From Candidatus Gastranaerophilales bacterium (GTDB lineage: Bacteria > Cyanobacteriota > Vampirovibrionia > Gastranaerophilales > Gastranaerophilaceae), in the NCBI GenBank assembly GCA_944322675.1, contig CALUPO010000007.1, positions 58,538-122,537 on the forward strand: a DNA stretch of 64,000 bases, read 5' to 3'. Positions within the stretch are counted from its first letter, which is position 1. Each line of letters begins with the position of its first letter. The translations under genes were made by a program, and so were the position numbers. Below the pieces are notes generated by a model, which was not told where the DNA came from, made no database searches, and saw only the letters and a program-made list of their open reading frames with translations. Positions 53,526 through 62,498 of this stretch are shown in pieces.

Positions 53526-54167
53526 ATGGAAAGTGTAATAAAAGATTTAAATCCCGTTTTGCAATTGCTGCTTGTAATGAGTTTATTTTCGTTTTTACCG
53601 GTGGTATTCACCTGTATGACGTGTTTTTTAAGGTATGCAATAGTATTTTCTATATTAAAACAAGCACTTGGAACGCAACAGGTGCCTCCTGCTATTGTTC
53701 TTTTGGGACTTGCGATAATACTTACTTTTTATACAATGACACCTGTCTTTGAGCAAATGTATCAAATGGGTCAAGTTCCATATAATAAAACCGGCAATCT
53801 TATGTTAACAGTGCAGGAAGGGTCAAAACCATTAAAAGAATTTATGATGAAGCAAACAAGGGAAAAGGATTTGGAATATTTTATATCTTTAACACACAAA
53901 GAACCTCCTAAAACCCCCGATGATATTTCAATATGGGAGGTTGCACCTGCATATATAATAAGTGAACTAAAGACAGCATTTGAAATAGGTTTTGTAATTT
54001 TTATTCCATTTATAGTTCTTGACCTTGTTGTTGCAAACGTTCTTCTTGCTTTGGGGATGTTTATGCTTTCGCCAACCATTATTTCTCTGCCTTTTAAACT
54101 TCTTATATTTATAGCAGTTGATGGCTGGGCAATGATTGTTCAGGGACTTGTTTCAAGTTTTAATTGA
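53526..54167 (+). CDS. fliP: flagellar/type III export gate protein FliP
   Basis: FliP forms the pentameric core of the export gate. The 213-residue product contains Met-Thr-Cys-Phe-Leu-Arg-Tyr-Ala-Ile-Val-Phe (about 31-41), Gly-Thr-Gln-Gln-Val-Pro-Pro and the C-terminal Pro-Phe-Ile-Val-Leu-Asp-Leu-Val-Val-Ala-Asn-Val-Leu-Leu-Ala-Leu-Gly-Met signature. It lacks the cleavable signal peptide of enterobacterial FliP and so is short, like SctR. The stop TGA overlaps the region before fliQ. Confidence 0.95.
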   Translation: MESVIKDLNPVLQLLLVMSLFSFLPVVFTCMTCFLRYAIVFSILKQALGTQQVPPAIVLLGLAIILTFYTMTPVFEQMYQMGQVPYNKTGNLMLTVQEGSKPLKEFMMKQTREKDLEYFISLTHKEPPKTPDDISIWEVAPAYIISELKTAFEIGFVIFIPFIVLDLVVANVLLALGMFMLSPTIISLPFKLLIFIAVDGWAMIVQGLVSSFN

Positions 54168-54178
54168 GGATAAATAAT

Positions 54179-54691
54179 ATGGAACTATTAGCTGAATTTA
54201 TGTCAAGAGGTTTTGTAATAATGCTTATGATATCAATGCCCTGTGTGTTAACAGCTGCAGGTATAGGGCTTGTTGTTGGTATACTTCAAGCTGTAACTCA
54301 AGTTCAGGAACAAACAATAGCCGCAGCTCCTAAAATTCTACTTGTTTTTATGGTAATTATGATTTTTGGCATGGGATTTATGAAACTTTTAACAAATTTA
54401 TTTCTTGAAGGAAATAATCTTGCATTTAATATTGTTCCTAAAAATGATTCATACGTTTTGCCGGCTGATTATTTTAAATATACGAAACCTTTTCAAATTG
54501 AAAGTAAAAATATAAAACCTGACTTTATTAATAGTGATGAAAAAGCCGGCGAATTAAACAAATCAATAAACAAAATACCATATGGTGTTGAAAAGGAAAA
54601 AGAAAAAAATATAAAAAGCAATAGACAGGAAAACCCGACTCCTAACATAATGGAATGGAAACAAATTCTAAAAAATAGACAAGGACAATAA
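54179..54691 (+). CDS. fliQ: export gate protein FliQ with an extra C-terminal extension
   Basis: The first 88 residues are FliQ: two membrane helices with Pro-Cys-Val-Leu-Thr-Ala-Ala-Gly-Ile-Gly-Leu-Val-Val-Gly and Gln-Ala-Val-Thr-Gln-Val-Gln-Glu-Gln-Thr. The family usually stops near residue 89, but here about 80 hydrophilic residues follow, rich in Lys, Asn and Pro. ATG 54179 has GAGGAT upstream; a TTG five codons earlier overlaps the fliP stop. The extension could contact other cluster proteins, but that is unproven. Confidence 0.9.
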   Translation: MELLAEFMSRGFVIMLMISMPCVLTAAGIGLVVGILQAVTQVQEQTIAAAPKILLVFMVIMIFGMGFMKLLTNLFLEGNNLAFNIVPKNDSYVLPADYFKYTKPFQIESKNIKPDFINSDEKAGELNKSINKIPYGVEKEKEKNIKSNRQENPTPNIMEWKQILKNRQGQ

Positions 54692-54699
54692 TTTAAATT

Positions 54700-55155
54700 A
54701 TGCAATATAATTTTTTCATTAAAATAGTATTTATTTTATTTTTGGGGATAATCTTTTATTATAACCAGCTTTCATCAGAAACATTCGGGGAAATTTGTCA
54801 GGAAATAAAAGAATATGAAATAGACATAAATAAAAAATACATTATATTATTTGATAATAATGTAATAAATTATAAAAATGTAACACCTCGAATAATAAAA
54901 CTTGAAAAAATTACAACTTTAAATAATGATAAAAATCTTTTTATTTTTTATGCAAAAGAAAAAGGAGAAGGTAAATTAGACTTTGAATTTGAAAACAATA
55001 AAAAATTTGAATATGTTATTAAAATAAGCAAAAAACCTAAAAAATATAACAAAACAGAAAATGATATAATATTTGAAATAGATAAACCTTATGGATTCAT
55101 TCCTCAAGATGGTTTAATGGATATGGAGCTTGATAATATATGGATGAAATATTAA
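54700..55155 (+). CDS. exported protein resembling the secretin/pilus N-terminal (pil_N) domain
   Basis: The 151 residues begin with an N-terminal hydrophobic segment (7-22) that looks like a signal peptide or anchor. The rest (about 37-110) has the rhythm of the T2SS-T3SS_pil_N domain found before secretins: a strand with Ile-Ile-Leu-Phe, a turn with Ile-Ile-Lys-Leu-Glu-Lys-Ile, a Gly-Glu-Gly-Lys-Leu-Asp-Phe strand and a final Tyr-Val-Ile-Lys-Ile. The match is weak and based on pattern only. It is placed between fliQ and fliR and overlaps the fliR start by 16 bp, so it is cotranslated with the export gate. No flagellar gene normally stands here. Confidence 0.6.
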   Translation: MQYNFFIKIVFILFLGIIFYYNQLSSETFGEICQEIKEYEIDINKKYIILFDNNVINYKNVTPRIIKLEKITTLNNDKNLFIFYAKEKGEGKLDFEFENNKKFEYVIKISKKPKKYNKTENDIIFEIDKPYGFIPQDGLMDMELDNIWMKY

Positions 55156-55919
55156 AAAATTTTGCAATAATATTTCCGGAATGTAACCGTATGTTAAGTT
55201 ATGGGATATTAATATTTATCCGTATGATTGGTTTTGTAAGGTTTGCTCCTGTATTTAACCGTAAAGATGTTCCAGGGATGATAAAATTGTCTTTTATATT
55301 TCTTTTTTCGGTTATTTTAACAATAGTTTTAAAGCCAAATCAAATAATAACAAGTGATTCAATGTTACTTCAAGTCACACTCAATTTTGTATTTGGAGCT
55401 ATGTTAGGCTGGATGACAAACTGTATATTGCTAGCAATAGAAGCCGGAGGAGATATGATAAATATGCAAATGGGTGTATCATCCGCTCAAATAATGGATC
55501 CAACAACTCAGGGGATGGTGTCACTTATGGGGCGTCTTTTTTCGTTGATAGCTGTAATAATATTTATAAATATAGGTGGAATATATTGGCTTTTTAACGC
55601 ATTTTTAAGAAGTTTTGAAGTTTTTCCATTATTTACCCATGAATTTCCCCTCACTAAAGTTTTTGAACTTTCAAATGTTATAAAAATAACATCAAATTTG
55701 TTATATATGGGTCTTCAAATTGCATCTCCTGTTTTGCTTGCAACTTTAGGTCAGGATATTATTCTTGGTGTTATATCTAAAACAGCACCTCAAATAAACG
55801 TTTTTCAATTAAGTTTTCTTTTTAAGCCTGTATTTGGTGTTGCTATTTTATTGTGGATTATGCCTATATTGATTGGAGTAATAAGTGATTATTTTCTTTC
55901 ATTTTCGTCAATATTTTAA
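55140..55919 (+). CDS. fliR: export gate protein FliR
   Basis: FliR completes the FliPQR gate. The 259-residue protein has six or more membrane segments, with Phe-Ile-Arg-Met-Ile-Gly-Phe-Val-Arg-Phe-Ala-Pro-Val-Phe (about 26-39), Gly-Gly-Asp-Met-Ile-Asn-Met-Gln-Met-Gly-Val-Ser and Gly-Val-Ile-Ser-Lys-Thr-Ala-Pro-Gln-Ile-Asn-Val-Phe. It is encoded directly after the pil_N-like gene. FlhB and FlhA, which usually follow, are not here; ftsZ follows instead. Confidence 0.94.
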   Translation: MDEILKNFAIIFPECNRMLSYGILIFIRMIGFVRFAPVFNRKDVPGMIKLSFIFLFSVILTIVLKPNQIITSDSMLLQVTLNFVFGAMLGWMTNCILLAIEAGGDMINMQMGVSSAQIMDPTTQGMVSLMGRLFSLIAVIIFINIGGIYWLFNAFLRSFEVFPLFTHEFPLTKVFELSNVIKITSNLLYMGLQIASPVLLATLGQDIILGVISKTAPQINVFQLSFLFKPVFGVAILLWIMPILIGVISDYFLSFSSIF

Positions 55920-56061
55920 AAATAATGTTAACTAATTTTACGATATATTAATTTTTAGTAATAAAAAGCTTAAAAAACTTTACTCTTAAATATTTTTTAC
56001 TTAATATAAGATAAAGGAATAAATTGTTAGTTCAAAAAAATAAAAAAAAGAGGATAAACTC

Positions 56062-57342
56062 GTGGAAAACTTTAGTAATGACTTATTTGGGGCAAAAAGT
56101 AGTGAGAGAACCGGAAGCATAAATTTTTCTAATTTACCATCACCGGCTCGCATCAAGGTTGTAGGTGTAGGCGGTGGAGGCGGTAATGCTATAAACCGTA
56201 TGATAAAAGCAGGTCTTGCCGGTGTTGATTTTTGGGCAATGAATACAGATGCTCAAGTGTTAGAAATGTCAGCTGCCAAAAATAGAATTCAATTAGGAAG
56301 CAAATTAACAGCAGGATTAGGTGCAGGTGGAGATCCGAGCGTTGGAGAAAAAGCTGCTGAAGAAACACGAGAAAATATCCAACAGGCACTGGCTGATTCC
56401 GATATGGTATTTATAACAGCCGGCATGGGCGGCGGTACAGGTACCGGGGCAGCAAGTGTTGTTGCAAGCATTGCTAAGGAACTAGGTGCTTTAACAATAG
56501 GCGTAGTTACAAAACCATTTGGTTTTGAAGGCAAGCGACGTATGAATCAGGCATTGCAAGGTCTTGAAAAACTAAAAGAAACAGTCGATGCTTTAATTGT
56601 TATACCAAATGATAAACTTATTGAGGTTGTGGAACGACGTACAACAATGCGTGAAGCTTTTCAGGTTGTTGATGAAGTTTTACTTCGTGGTGTTCAGGGT
56701 ATCTCTGATATAATAACTGTTCCAGGGCTTATAAATGTAGATTTTGCAGATGTTAAGGCTGTTATGCAATCAAGCGGGTCAGCATTGATGGGCATAGGTC
56801 GCGGTTCAGGTGAAGGACGTGCTATGGAAGCTGCAAAACAAGCTATTAACTCACCTCTTTTGGAAACTTCAATCAATGGAGCAACCGGTATCATTATGAA
56901 TGTTACAGGTGGACCTGACATGACATTGCATGAAGTAACAGAAGCTGCTCAAATTATTCATGATGCTGTGCTTGATGATGCAATTGTTACATTCGGTTCT
57001 GTTATTGATGATAGAATTCAGGGTGAAATTCAAATAACTGTTATTGCTACAGGTTTTGAAATGAAAACTAATGATATTCGCAATAAAGATATAGGCGGCA
57101 TTCAAAATAGCCTTTCTAAACCTCTTAGTGCTGCAGATTTCTTTCAAAATGCATTTAATCAGCAAAATTCACATATTTCTTCTTCTCACCAAACATCTCT
57201 TTCTCAACAAAGTGGAAATATGGCTGTCACTGCTGCAAAACAAGCCAATAATAATCAGCAGCAAAATATTAATAATATAAAACCTAAGTCAGAATCAGGT
57301 AGTTGGAATATACTTGATATACCTGATTTCTTGAAAAAATAA
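56062..57342 (+). CDS. ftsZ: cell division protein FtsZ
   Basis: FtsZ is the GTPase that builds the division ring. The 426 aa include [10 protein letters not shown] (about 34-43), the GTP loop [17 protein letters not shown], a Gln/Asn/Ser-rich linker (about 355-412) and the C-terminal Ile-Pro-Asp-Phe-Leu-Lys-Lys partner-binding tail. Translation starts at GTG 56062 with GAGGAT upstream. It is preceded by export-gate genes and not by ftsA or mur genes. A strong bidirectional terminator ends it. Confidence 0.97.
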   Translation: MENFSNDLFGAKSSERTGSINFSNLPSPARIKVVGVGGGGGNAINRMIKAGLAGVDFWAMNTDAQVLEMSAAKNRIQLGSKLTAGLGAGGDPSVGEKAAEETRENIQQALADSDMVFITAGMGGGTGTGAASVVASIAKELGALTIGVVTKPFGFEGKRRMNQALQGLEKLKETVDALIVIPNDKLIEVVERRTTMREAFQVVDEVLLRGVQGISDIITVPGLINVDFADVKAVMQSSGSALMGIGRGSGEGRAMEAAKQAINSPLLETSINGATGIIMNVTGGPDMTLHEVTEAAQIIHDAVLDDAIVTFGSVIDDRIQGEIQITVIATGFEMKTNDIRNKDIGGIQNSLSKPLSAADFFQNAFNQQNSHISSSHQTSLSQQSGNMAVTAAKQANNNQQQNINNIKPKSESGSWNILDIPDFLKK

Positions 57343-57366
57343 TGCTTAACTCTAATTTTAACTAAC

Positions 57367-57402
57367 AAAAAAGAATGATTATTTATTTAATCATTCTTTT
57401 TT
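57367..57402. terminator. bidirectional terminator between ftsZ and pabA
   Basis: Arms 57367-57381 and 57388-57402 pair over 15 bp with a 6-nt loop, having A6 at the left and T6 at the right. It serves ftsZ on the plus strand and pabA (stop at 57401) on the minus strand. Confidence 0.88.
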
Positions 57403-57964
57403 ATATGTAAATAAAATTCTTAATAATTTTTATACCATCTTCTGTCAAAATAGATTCAGGATGAAACTGAACACCAAAAGTTTTATAATTGTTAAGTTTT
57501 ATGCCCATTATTAAATCATCATTTGTCTTTGCAATGATTTTTATTTTTGAAGGTAAAGATTTTTTCTCAACAATTAATGAATGATACCTTGTTGCTTTGA
57601 ATCCTTGTTTTAAAGAATAAAATAATGGTTCTTTATTGGCATAATAAATATTAGAAGTTTTACCATGATATGGATCCTTAGATTTTATTATTTTTGCATT
57701 AAAACAATGTGCAATTATCTGATGCCCCAAACAAACACCTAAAATTTTTTTTGTTTTATAGAATTTTTTTACAACATCTATTGAAATACCACCATCATAG
57801 ACATTGCCGGGCCCTGGGGATATTATTATTGAAGAAAAGTTTATATTTTTTAAATCTTGAATACTTATTTTATCATTTTTGAAAACTTTAGGATTTAAGC
57901 CTAAAATCCTTACATAATTTACAATATTATAGGTAAATGAATCATAATTATCTATAATTATCAT
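57401..57964 (-). CDS. pabA: aminodeoxychorismate/anthranilate synthase glutamine amidotransferase subunit
   Basis: It releases ammonia from glutamine for the partner synthase. The 187-residue class I amidotransferase has Asp-Asn-Tyr-Asp-Ser-Phe-Thr-Tyr-Asn (5-13), Ser-Pro-Gly-Pro-Gly, the nucleophile in Gly-Val-Cys-Leu-Gly-His-Gln, and Val-Gln-Phe-His-Pro-Glu-Ser. Its start overlaps the pabB-pabC fusion stop by four bases, which assigns it to folate synthesis; it may also serve tryptophan synthesis. Confidence 0.93.
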   Translation of the reverse strand: MIIIDNYDSFTYNIVNYVRILGLNPKVFKNDKISIQDLKNINFSSIIISPGPGNVYDGGISIDVVKKFYKTKKILGVCLGHQIIAHCFNAKIIKSKDPYHGKTSNIYYANKEPLFYSLKQGFKATRYHSLIVEKKSLPSKIKIIAKTNDDLIMGIKLNNYKTFGVQFHPESILTEDGIKIIKNFIYI

Positions 57965-59637
57965 AATTCAAGCTCCACCTTAGTCATTTTTCTTACAGAA
58001 TTTATACAAAATATTTCATCAGCTTCAATTAAATCTTTAATATACAAATCCTTTTCAATAACTTTTGTTTGTTTAAATAAAAATTTTCGGTAACATCCAT
58101 TTAATAATCCCGATTTTAAAAAAGGGGTATAATAAAAATTGTCTTTTTTAATAACAATATTAGATCTTGTTCCTTCGGTTATTTGATTTTTCATATTGGT
58201 ATATATTTCATCAAAAAGTTCATTGTTTGATATTTTTCTACTTGTCATTTCATACCACATTCTATTTGTAGTTTTATGGTATAAAAAAATATTTTTATTA
58301 TTTACCTTATTTTTAGATATTTTTATTTTATTAGTTTTTAATTTTTCTAATTTTTTATATTCAATTTCAAGTTTACCATTTTTACTTAATAAAATTCTCA
58401 TAATACAAGAATTATATTTTGGAATTAAATTGTTAAGATTACCTTTTATTTTAAATCCAAATTTTTTTGCTGTTTTTTTTAAACGTATAAGATGAAAATG
58501 TTTTAAAAATATTTGTTTATTTTTAACTTTCATGGTCTCAATAATTTTAAAATTAGTATTTAGAAATTTTTTCTTTAATAAAGTTTCTTCCCACTCACAA
58601 ACCGGATTGGAATCCCACACAATAGCAGAGCCTGTATAAACTTTATAATTTTTTTGTCTTGCTTCTTTATATAATGTCCTAATTGGTACTTGAAATAAAA
58701 TTTGATCTGGTTCAATAATGCCTATAGCTCCACAATATACACCTCTTTTATAGTTTTCAATATTCTTAATAACTTTAACCGTTGAAACTTTAGGTGCTCC
58801 ACTTATTGAACCACAGGGAAAAAGATTTTTAAATATGTCATATAATTTAACATCATAATCAATTAAAGCACTTATTGTTGATGTCATCTGGTGAAGGGTT
58901 GGATGTGTTTCAACTTCAAATAACTTATCTACTTTAACTGTTCCAGTTTTGGCTATTTTACTCAAATCATTACGTAATAAATCTACAATCATGACATTTT
59001 CAGCAATATTTTTTATATCTTTTTTTAAAAAATTTATATTCAACAAATCTTCATTTCTGGTTTTTCCCCTTTTAATCGTCCCTTTCATAGGTTTTGTTAT
59101 TATTTTATTATTTTTAATTTTAAAAAATAATTCCGGCGAAAATGATAATATAGTTTCATATTCATTTTTTATAAAAGCATTATAAGGTGTCTTTTGATTT
59201 TTTTGTATAAAATTATATAAAGTAAAATCATCTCTACAATTCGTACAAACTGTTGAAGGGTATGTATAATTGACTTCATATGTTATTCCACAGCTTATAT
59301 AATTTTTTATCTTTTCTATATTTTGCAAATATTTATATTTATCAATATTTTCAAATGTTACAATTTGAATATTATCATCATTTTTTAAGTCTTTTGAAAT
59401 TTCGTATTTTTTATAATCTTTAAAAACTTCAAAATATAATAAAGGAAGCTTTGATTTATAATTTATATTCATATCGAGAAAATAATTATAGGCTTCATAT
59501 TTTATATATCCCAACAAATAAAAATTATTTTTTGAATAATAATCAATTAGATCAAATGCAAGATCAAATGAATTTTTATCAAATGCCATTATTTTTTTTA
59601 TAGGGTTTGAAAATAATTTATTATAAAAAATTTGCAT
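57961..59637 (-). CDS. pabBC: aminodeoxychorismate synthase component I fused to aminodeoxychorismate lyase
   Basis: The 558-residue protein joins a chorismate-binding PabB domain (about 1-340; Lys-Pro-Met-Lys-Gly-Thr-Ile-Lys-Arg-Gly, Ala-Glu-Asn-Val-Met-Ile-Val-Asp-Leu-Leu-Arg-Asn-Asp, Pro-Cys-Gly-Ser-Ile-Ser-Gly-Ala-Pro-Lys, Tyr-x-Gly-Ala-Ile-Gly) to a PLP-dependent class IV aminotransferase-like PabC domain (about 360-558; Glu-Gly-Thr-Arg-Ser-Asn-Ile). Together with PabA it makes 4-aminobenzoate for folate. ATG 59637 follows GAGGT; an earlier TTG is possible. Such fusions are common in several phyla. Confidence 0.93.
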   Translation of the reverse strand: MQIFYNKLFSNPIKKIMAFDKNSFDLAFDLIDYYSKNNFYLLGYIKYEAYNYFLDMNINYKSKLPLLYFEVFKDYKKYEISKDLKNDDNIQIVTFENIDKYKYLQNIEKIKNYISCGITYEVNYTYPSTVCTNCRDDFTLYNFIQKNQKTPYNAFIKNEYETILSFSPELFFKIKNNKIITKPMKGTIKRGKTRNEDLLNINFLKKDIKNIAENVMIVDLLRNDLSKIAKTGTVKVDKLFEVETHPTLHQMTSTISALIDYDVKLYDIFKNLFPCGSISGAPKVSTVKVIKNIENYKRGVYCGAIGIIEPDQILFQVPIRTLYKEARQKNYKVYTGSAIVWDSNPVCEWEETLLKKKFLNTNFKIIETMKVKNKQIFLKHFHLIRLKKTAKKFGFKIKGNLNNLIPKYNSCIMRILLSKNGKLEIEYKKLEKLKTNKIKISKNKVNNKNIFLYHKTTNRMWYEMTSRKISNNELFDEIYTNMKNQITEGTRSNIVIKKDNFYYTPFLKSGLLNGCYRKFLFKQTKVIEKDLYIKDLIEADEIFCINSVRKMTKVELEL

Positions 59638-59715
59638 AAGAAAATAATACCTCAAACATAATCATCTTTTTCATGATAAACTAAGGATGGATTTAAGTTT
59701 AAAGTCGAAATTAAG

Positions 59716-60108
59716 ATGATAGAAAAATTTTTAAGATTATTAAAGGGATTTTCAATAATTATAACAATTCAAATTATTTCTGATTTTATAGTAAAATTAA
59801 CGCACTTGCCAATTCCGGGATCAATTTTGGGGCTTGTGTTATTTGTTTTATTTCTAAAATTTAAAATTGTTAACAAAAATCATGTTGAAGATTGTGTTAA
59901 TTTAATTTTAAAATATATGCCTTTACTATTTGTACCTTTGTTTGTAGGTGTTGTTTCCTGTTATGACATTTTTAAAAATGATTTATTAAAATTATTATTA
60001 ATTATCATTATAAGCACATTTATTGTTTTATTATTCACAGCCTTAACAGTTGAAACTATTATAAAATTTATAAAACTTTCAAAATTAAAGGAGGTTAAAA
60101 GAAAGTAA
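59716..60108 (+). CDS. lrgA: LrgA/CidA-family holin-like protein
   Basis: The 130-residue protein has four membrane helices and the family motif Leu-Pro-Ile-Pro-Gly-Ser-Ile-Leu-Gly-Leu (about 31-40), with Pro-Leu-Phe-Val-Gly-Val near residue 75. In other bacteria LrgA and CidA modulate murein hydrolase export and also transport small metabolites such as pyruvate. It is followed directly by lrgB, the standard pair. Confidence 0.92.
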   Translation: MIEKFLRLLKGFSIIITIQIISDFIVKLTHLPIPGSILGLVLFVLFLKFKIVNKNHVEDCVNLILKYMPLLFVPLFVGVVSCYDIFKNDLLKLLLIIIISTFIVLLFTALTVETIIKFIKLSKLKEVKRK

Positions 60109-60109
60109 A

Positions 60110-60781
60110 ATGATAATTATAGAATTTTGGGGGCTTTTATTGACATTAATAACGTTTTTCATATCAAAAAAAATATCAAAATATTTAAAAAAAATACCAC
60201 CAATACTAATTTCAGGAATATTTTTGATAATATTTTTAAAATATTTTAAAATACCATATGAATCCTACAATAAAAGTGCACAAATATTAACAATGTTATT
60301 AGGGCCTGCAACCATAGCACTTGGATACCCTTTATATAACAATTTACATGTACTTAAAAAAAATAAACGTGCAATTTATACAGGTTTTTTTGTAGCAATA
60401 TCAAGTGCAATATTATCAACATATATTTTAGGAAATATAATGCATTTGGACAAAAAACTTATAATGTCCATACTGCCAAAATCAATAACAACCCCACTTG
60501 CAGTTGAAACAGCAGCACAAATAAATGGAATACCGCAAATAACAGCCTGTATTGTGTTTTTAACAGGATTATTTGGAGCTTTATTCTCTCACGATATTTT
60601 AAAATATTTTAAAATAAAAAGTGATATAGCAAAAGGAATAGCAATTGGTGCATCAAGTCATGTTATGGGCACATCAAGTTGTATTGAAAAAAAACGTGAA
60701 CTTCAAATTACATTTTCAACAATAGCTTTAATAATTGTCGGAATAATAACATCACTTAGCTGTGTTCTTTTCTTTACTTAG
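60110..60781 (+). CDS. lrgB: LrgB-family membrane protein
   Basis: The 223 residues include about seven membrane helices. Family motifs are Leu-Gly-Pro-Ala-Thr-Ile-Ala-Leu-Gly-Tyr-Pro-Leu-Tyr (about 64-76), Pro-Lys-Ser-Ile-Thr-Thr-Pro-Leu-Ala (about 125-133) and Gly-Ala-Ser-Ser-His-Val-Met-Gly-Thr. It works with LrgA. AGGAGG lies inside the end of lrgA. The stop at 60781 overlaps the stop of a small leftward gene. Confidence 0.93.
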   Translation: MIIIEFWGLLLTLITFFISKKISKYLKKIPPILISGIFLIIFLKYFKIPYESYNKSAQILTMLLGPATIALGYPLYNNLHVLKKNKRAIYTGFFVAISSAILSTYILGNIMHLDKKLIMSILPKSITTPLAVETAAQINGIPQITACIVFLTGLFGALFSHDILKYFKIKSDIAKGIAIGASSHVMGTSSCIEKKRELQITFSTIALIIVGIITSLSCVLFFT

Positions 60782-60945
60782 TTTTTATCTTTAATAAAAT
60801 TTTTAATTTTTTTCTGTATAAATAAAATTTCTTCCTTTGTTAAATACTTTACAAAATTGGAAAATTCAAAAAGTGCATCTTCTCTGGATAAAAACATTCC
60901 TAATTGAACTTTTTTTATCCATTCATTAACTTCTTTTGTTATCAA
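60778..60945 (-). CDS. small protein of 55 residues, unknown function
   Basis: A leftward frame from TTG 60945 (AAAGGA seven bases upstream) to TAA 60778 encodes 55 residues: a charged, helical protein with Trp9, a Leu-Ser-Arg-Glu-Asp-Ala-Leu-Phe-Glu-Phe core and a lysine-rich end. No signal or membrane segment. It converges on lrgB with stop codons overlapping by three bases. The good ribosome site and amphipathic pattern argue for a real gene, but the TTG start and small size leave doubt. Confidence 0.55.
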   Translation of the reverse strand: MITKEVNEWIKKVQLGMFLSREDALFEFSNFVKYLTKEEILFIQKKIKNFIKDKN

Positions 60946-61110
60946 TATTAATTCCTTTTATTTTGTCTATTAATCTTAAACTTATGCAAAATAAATTATA
61001 AAAAAAATAAATATAAAAAGAAACAATAAATTATTTCTATTGTCTTTTTTATTTTTAAATTTTATTATATAAATAAAAATACCTTATATTTATGGAGAAT
61101 AAAATCACAA

Positions 61111-61665
61111 ATGAATGAAAAAGAAAAAATGCTAAACGGTCTTTTATATGATGCAAATTATGATAAATCATTAATTGAAGAAAGAATGAATTGTAAAATA
61201 TTATGTTCAAAATTTAATAACACTTTATATGAAGATACTGAAACGAGAAAAAATTTACTAAAGCAAATTATAGGTAAATTCAAAAATAATTTTGTTATAG
61301 AACCTTCATTCTGGTGTGATTATGGTTATAATATTGAAATAGGTGAAAATTTTTATTCAAATCATAATCTTATTATTTTAGATCCGGCAAAAGTTATCTT
61401 TGGAGACAATGTTTTTATTGGTCCCAATTGTGGATTTTATACAGCAGGGCATCCTTTGAATATAGAAGAAAGAAATAAAGGTCTTGAATATGCAAAACCA
61501 ATTATTGTTTCAAACAACGTGTGGTTTGGTGGAAATGTTGTTGTTATGCCTGGAGTTACAATTGGAGAAAATTCTATAATTGGGGCAGGAAGTGTTGTTG
61601 TTAAAAATATACCTTCAAATGTTGTTGCTTGTGGTAATCCTTGCAAAGTTATAAAGCATATTTAA
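61111..61665 (+). CDS. maltose/galactoside O-acetyltransferase family protein
   Basis: The 184-residue protein matches the Maa/LacA/NodL group: N-terminal Met-Leu-Asn-Gly-Leu-Leu-Tyr-Asp-Ala (7-15), Pro-Ser-Phe-Trp-Cys-Asp-Tyr-Gly-Tyr-Asn-Ile, the catalytic His in Thr-Ala-Gly-His-Pro, then hexapeptide repeats with Val-Trp-Phe-Gly-Gly-Asn-Val-Val-Val-Met-Pro-Gly-Val and a Val-Ala-Cys-Gly-Asn-Pro end. It acetylates a sugar hydroxyl with acetyl-CoA. Confidence 0.94.
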   Translation: MNEKEKMLNGLLYDANYDKSLIEERMNCKILCSKFNNTLYEDTETRKNLLKQIIGKFKNNFVIEPSFWCDYGYNIEIGENFYSNHNLIILDPAKVIFGDNVFIGPNCGFYTAGHPLNIEERNKGLEYAKPIIVSNNVWFGGNVVVMPGVTIGENSIIGAGSVVVKNIPSNVVACGNPCKVIKHI

Positions 61666-61709
61666 TTAATTTTTAAATTAAAAAAATTATTATTAAAAAG
61701 GATATTATT

Positions 61710-62492
61710 ATGAAAAATAAAGAAATTTTAGATAGACTTATTTCTGACTTTAAGCAGTTTGATGAAATAGAGGCAATAGCTCTTTCAGGTTCTTCTACAA
61801 CAAAAGCAGCTGATAATAAATCGGATTTTGATATATATATTTATTGCACAAAAGAACCTAGTGTAAAAAAACGAGAAAATATTATAAAAAAATATGCCAA
61901 CAAAGCTGAAATAGACAATCACTATTTTGAAACAGGTGATGTTTTTATTTTTAAAGAAACACAAAAACCTGTTGACATTATGTATCGTTCACCTGATTGG
62001 ATTGAGGAAAATATAAAACGAGTTTGGGAAGATGGAAATGCTTCTTTAGGTTATACAACTTGTTTTATTTATAATGTAAATAAATCTAAAATTCTTTATG
62101 ACAAAAATGGTTGGTTTGCAACACTTCAAAACAAAACAAAAACACCTTATCCTAAAAAACTAGCAAAGAATATTATAGAAAAAAATTTTAATTTCTTAAA
62201 AGATGTAATGTTTTCATATTATGACCAGCTTCTATCCTCAGTTGAAAGAAAGGATTTTGTAAGTATAAATCATAGAGTAGCGGCTTTTCTTGCAAGTTAT
62301 TTTGATATAATTTTTGCAAAAAATAAGATTCTTCATCCGGGAGAGAAAAAACTTGTAGAATTTGCAAAAAATAATTGCAATATTTTGCCTTCAAGTTTTG
62401 AAGAAGATGTAAATAATCTTGTTATTTGTGAAGTTTCAAAAAAATTAGGAATCGCCGATAGACTTGTTGAAAATTTGAGAAAAATCTTATAA
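61710..62492 (+). CDS. nucleotidyltransferase-fold protein (DUF4037-like)
   Basis: The N-terminus has the polymerase-beta-type nucleotidyltransferase motif: Leu-Ser-Gly-Ser-Ser (24-28) followed by Ser-Asp-Phe-Asp-Ile-Tyr (37-42), with a third acidic residue in Val-Asp-Ile-Met-Tyr near residue 90. The remaining 150 residues are helical and resemble the DUF4037 C-terminal region. Candidates include nucleotide transfer to a small molecule or antibiotic; substrate unknown. AAAGGATATTATT precedes ATG 61710. It stands alone between the acetyltransferase and the nitroreductase. Confidence 0.8.
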   Translation: MKNKEILDRLISDFKQFDEIEAIALSGSSTTKAADNKSDFDIYIYCTKEPSVKKRENIIKKYANKAEIDNHYFETGDVFIFKETQKPVDIMYRSPDWIEENIKRVWEDGNASLGYTTCFIYNVNKSKILYDKNGWFATLQNKTKTPYPKKLAKNIIEKNFNFLKDVMFSYYDQLLSSVERKDFVSINHRVAAFLASYFDIIFAKNKILHPGEKKLVEFAKNNCNILPSSFEEDVNNLVICEVSKKLGIADRLVENLRKIL

Positions 62493-62498
62493 TTTATT

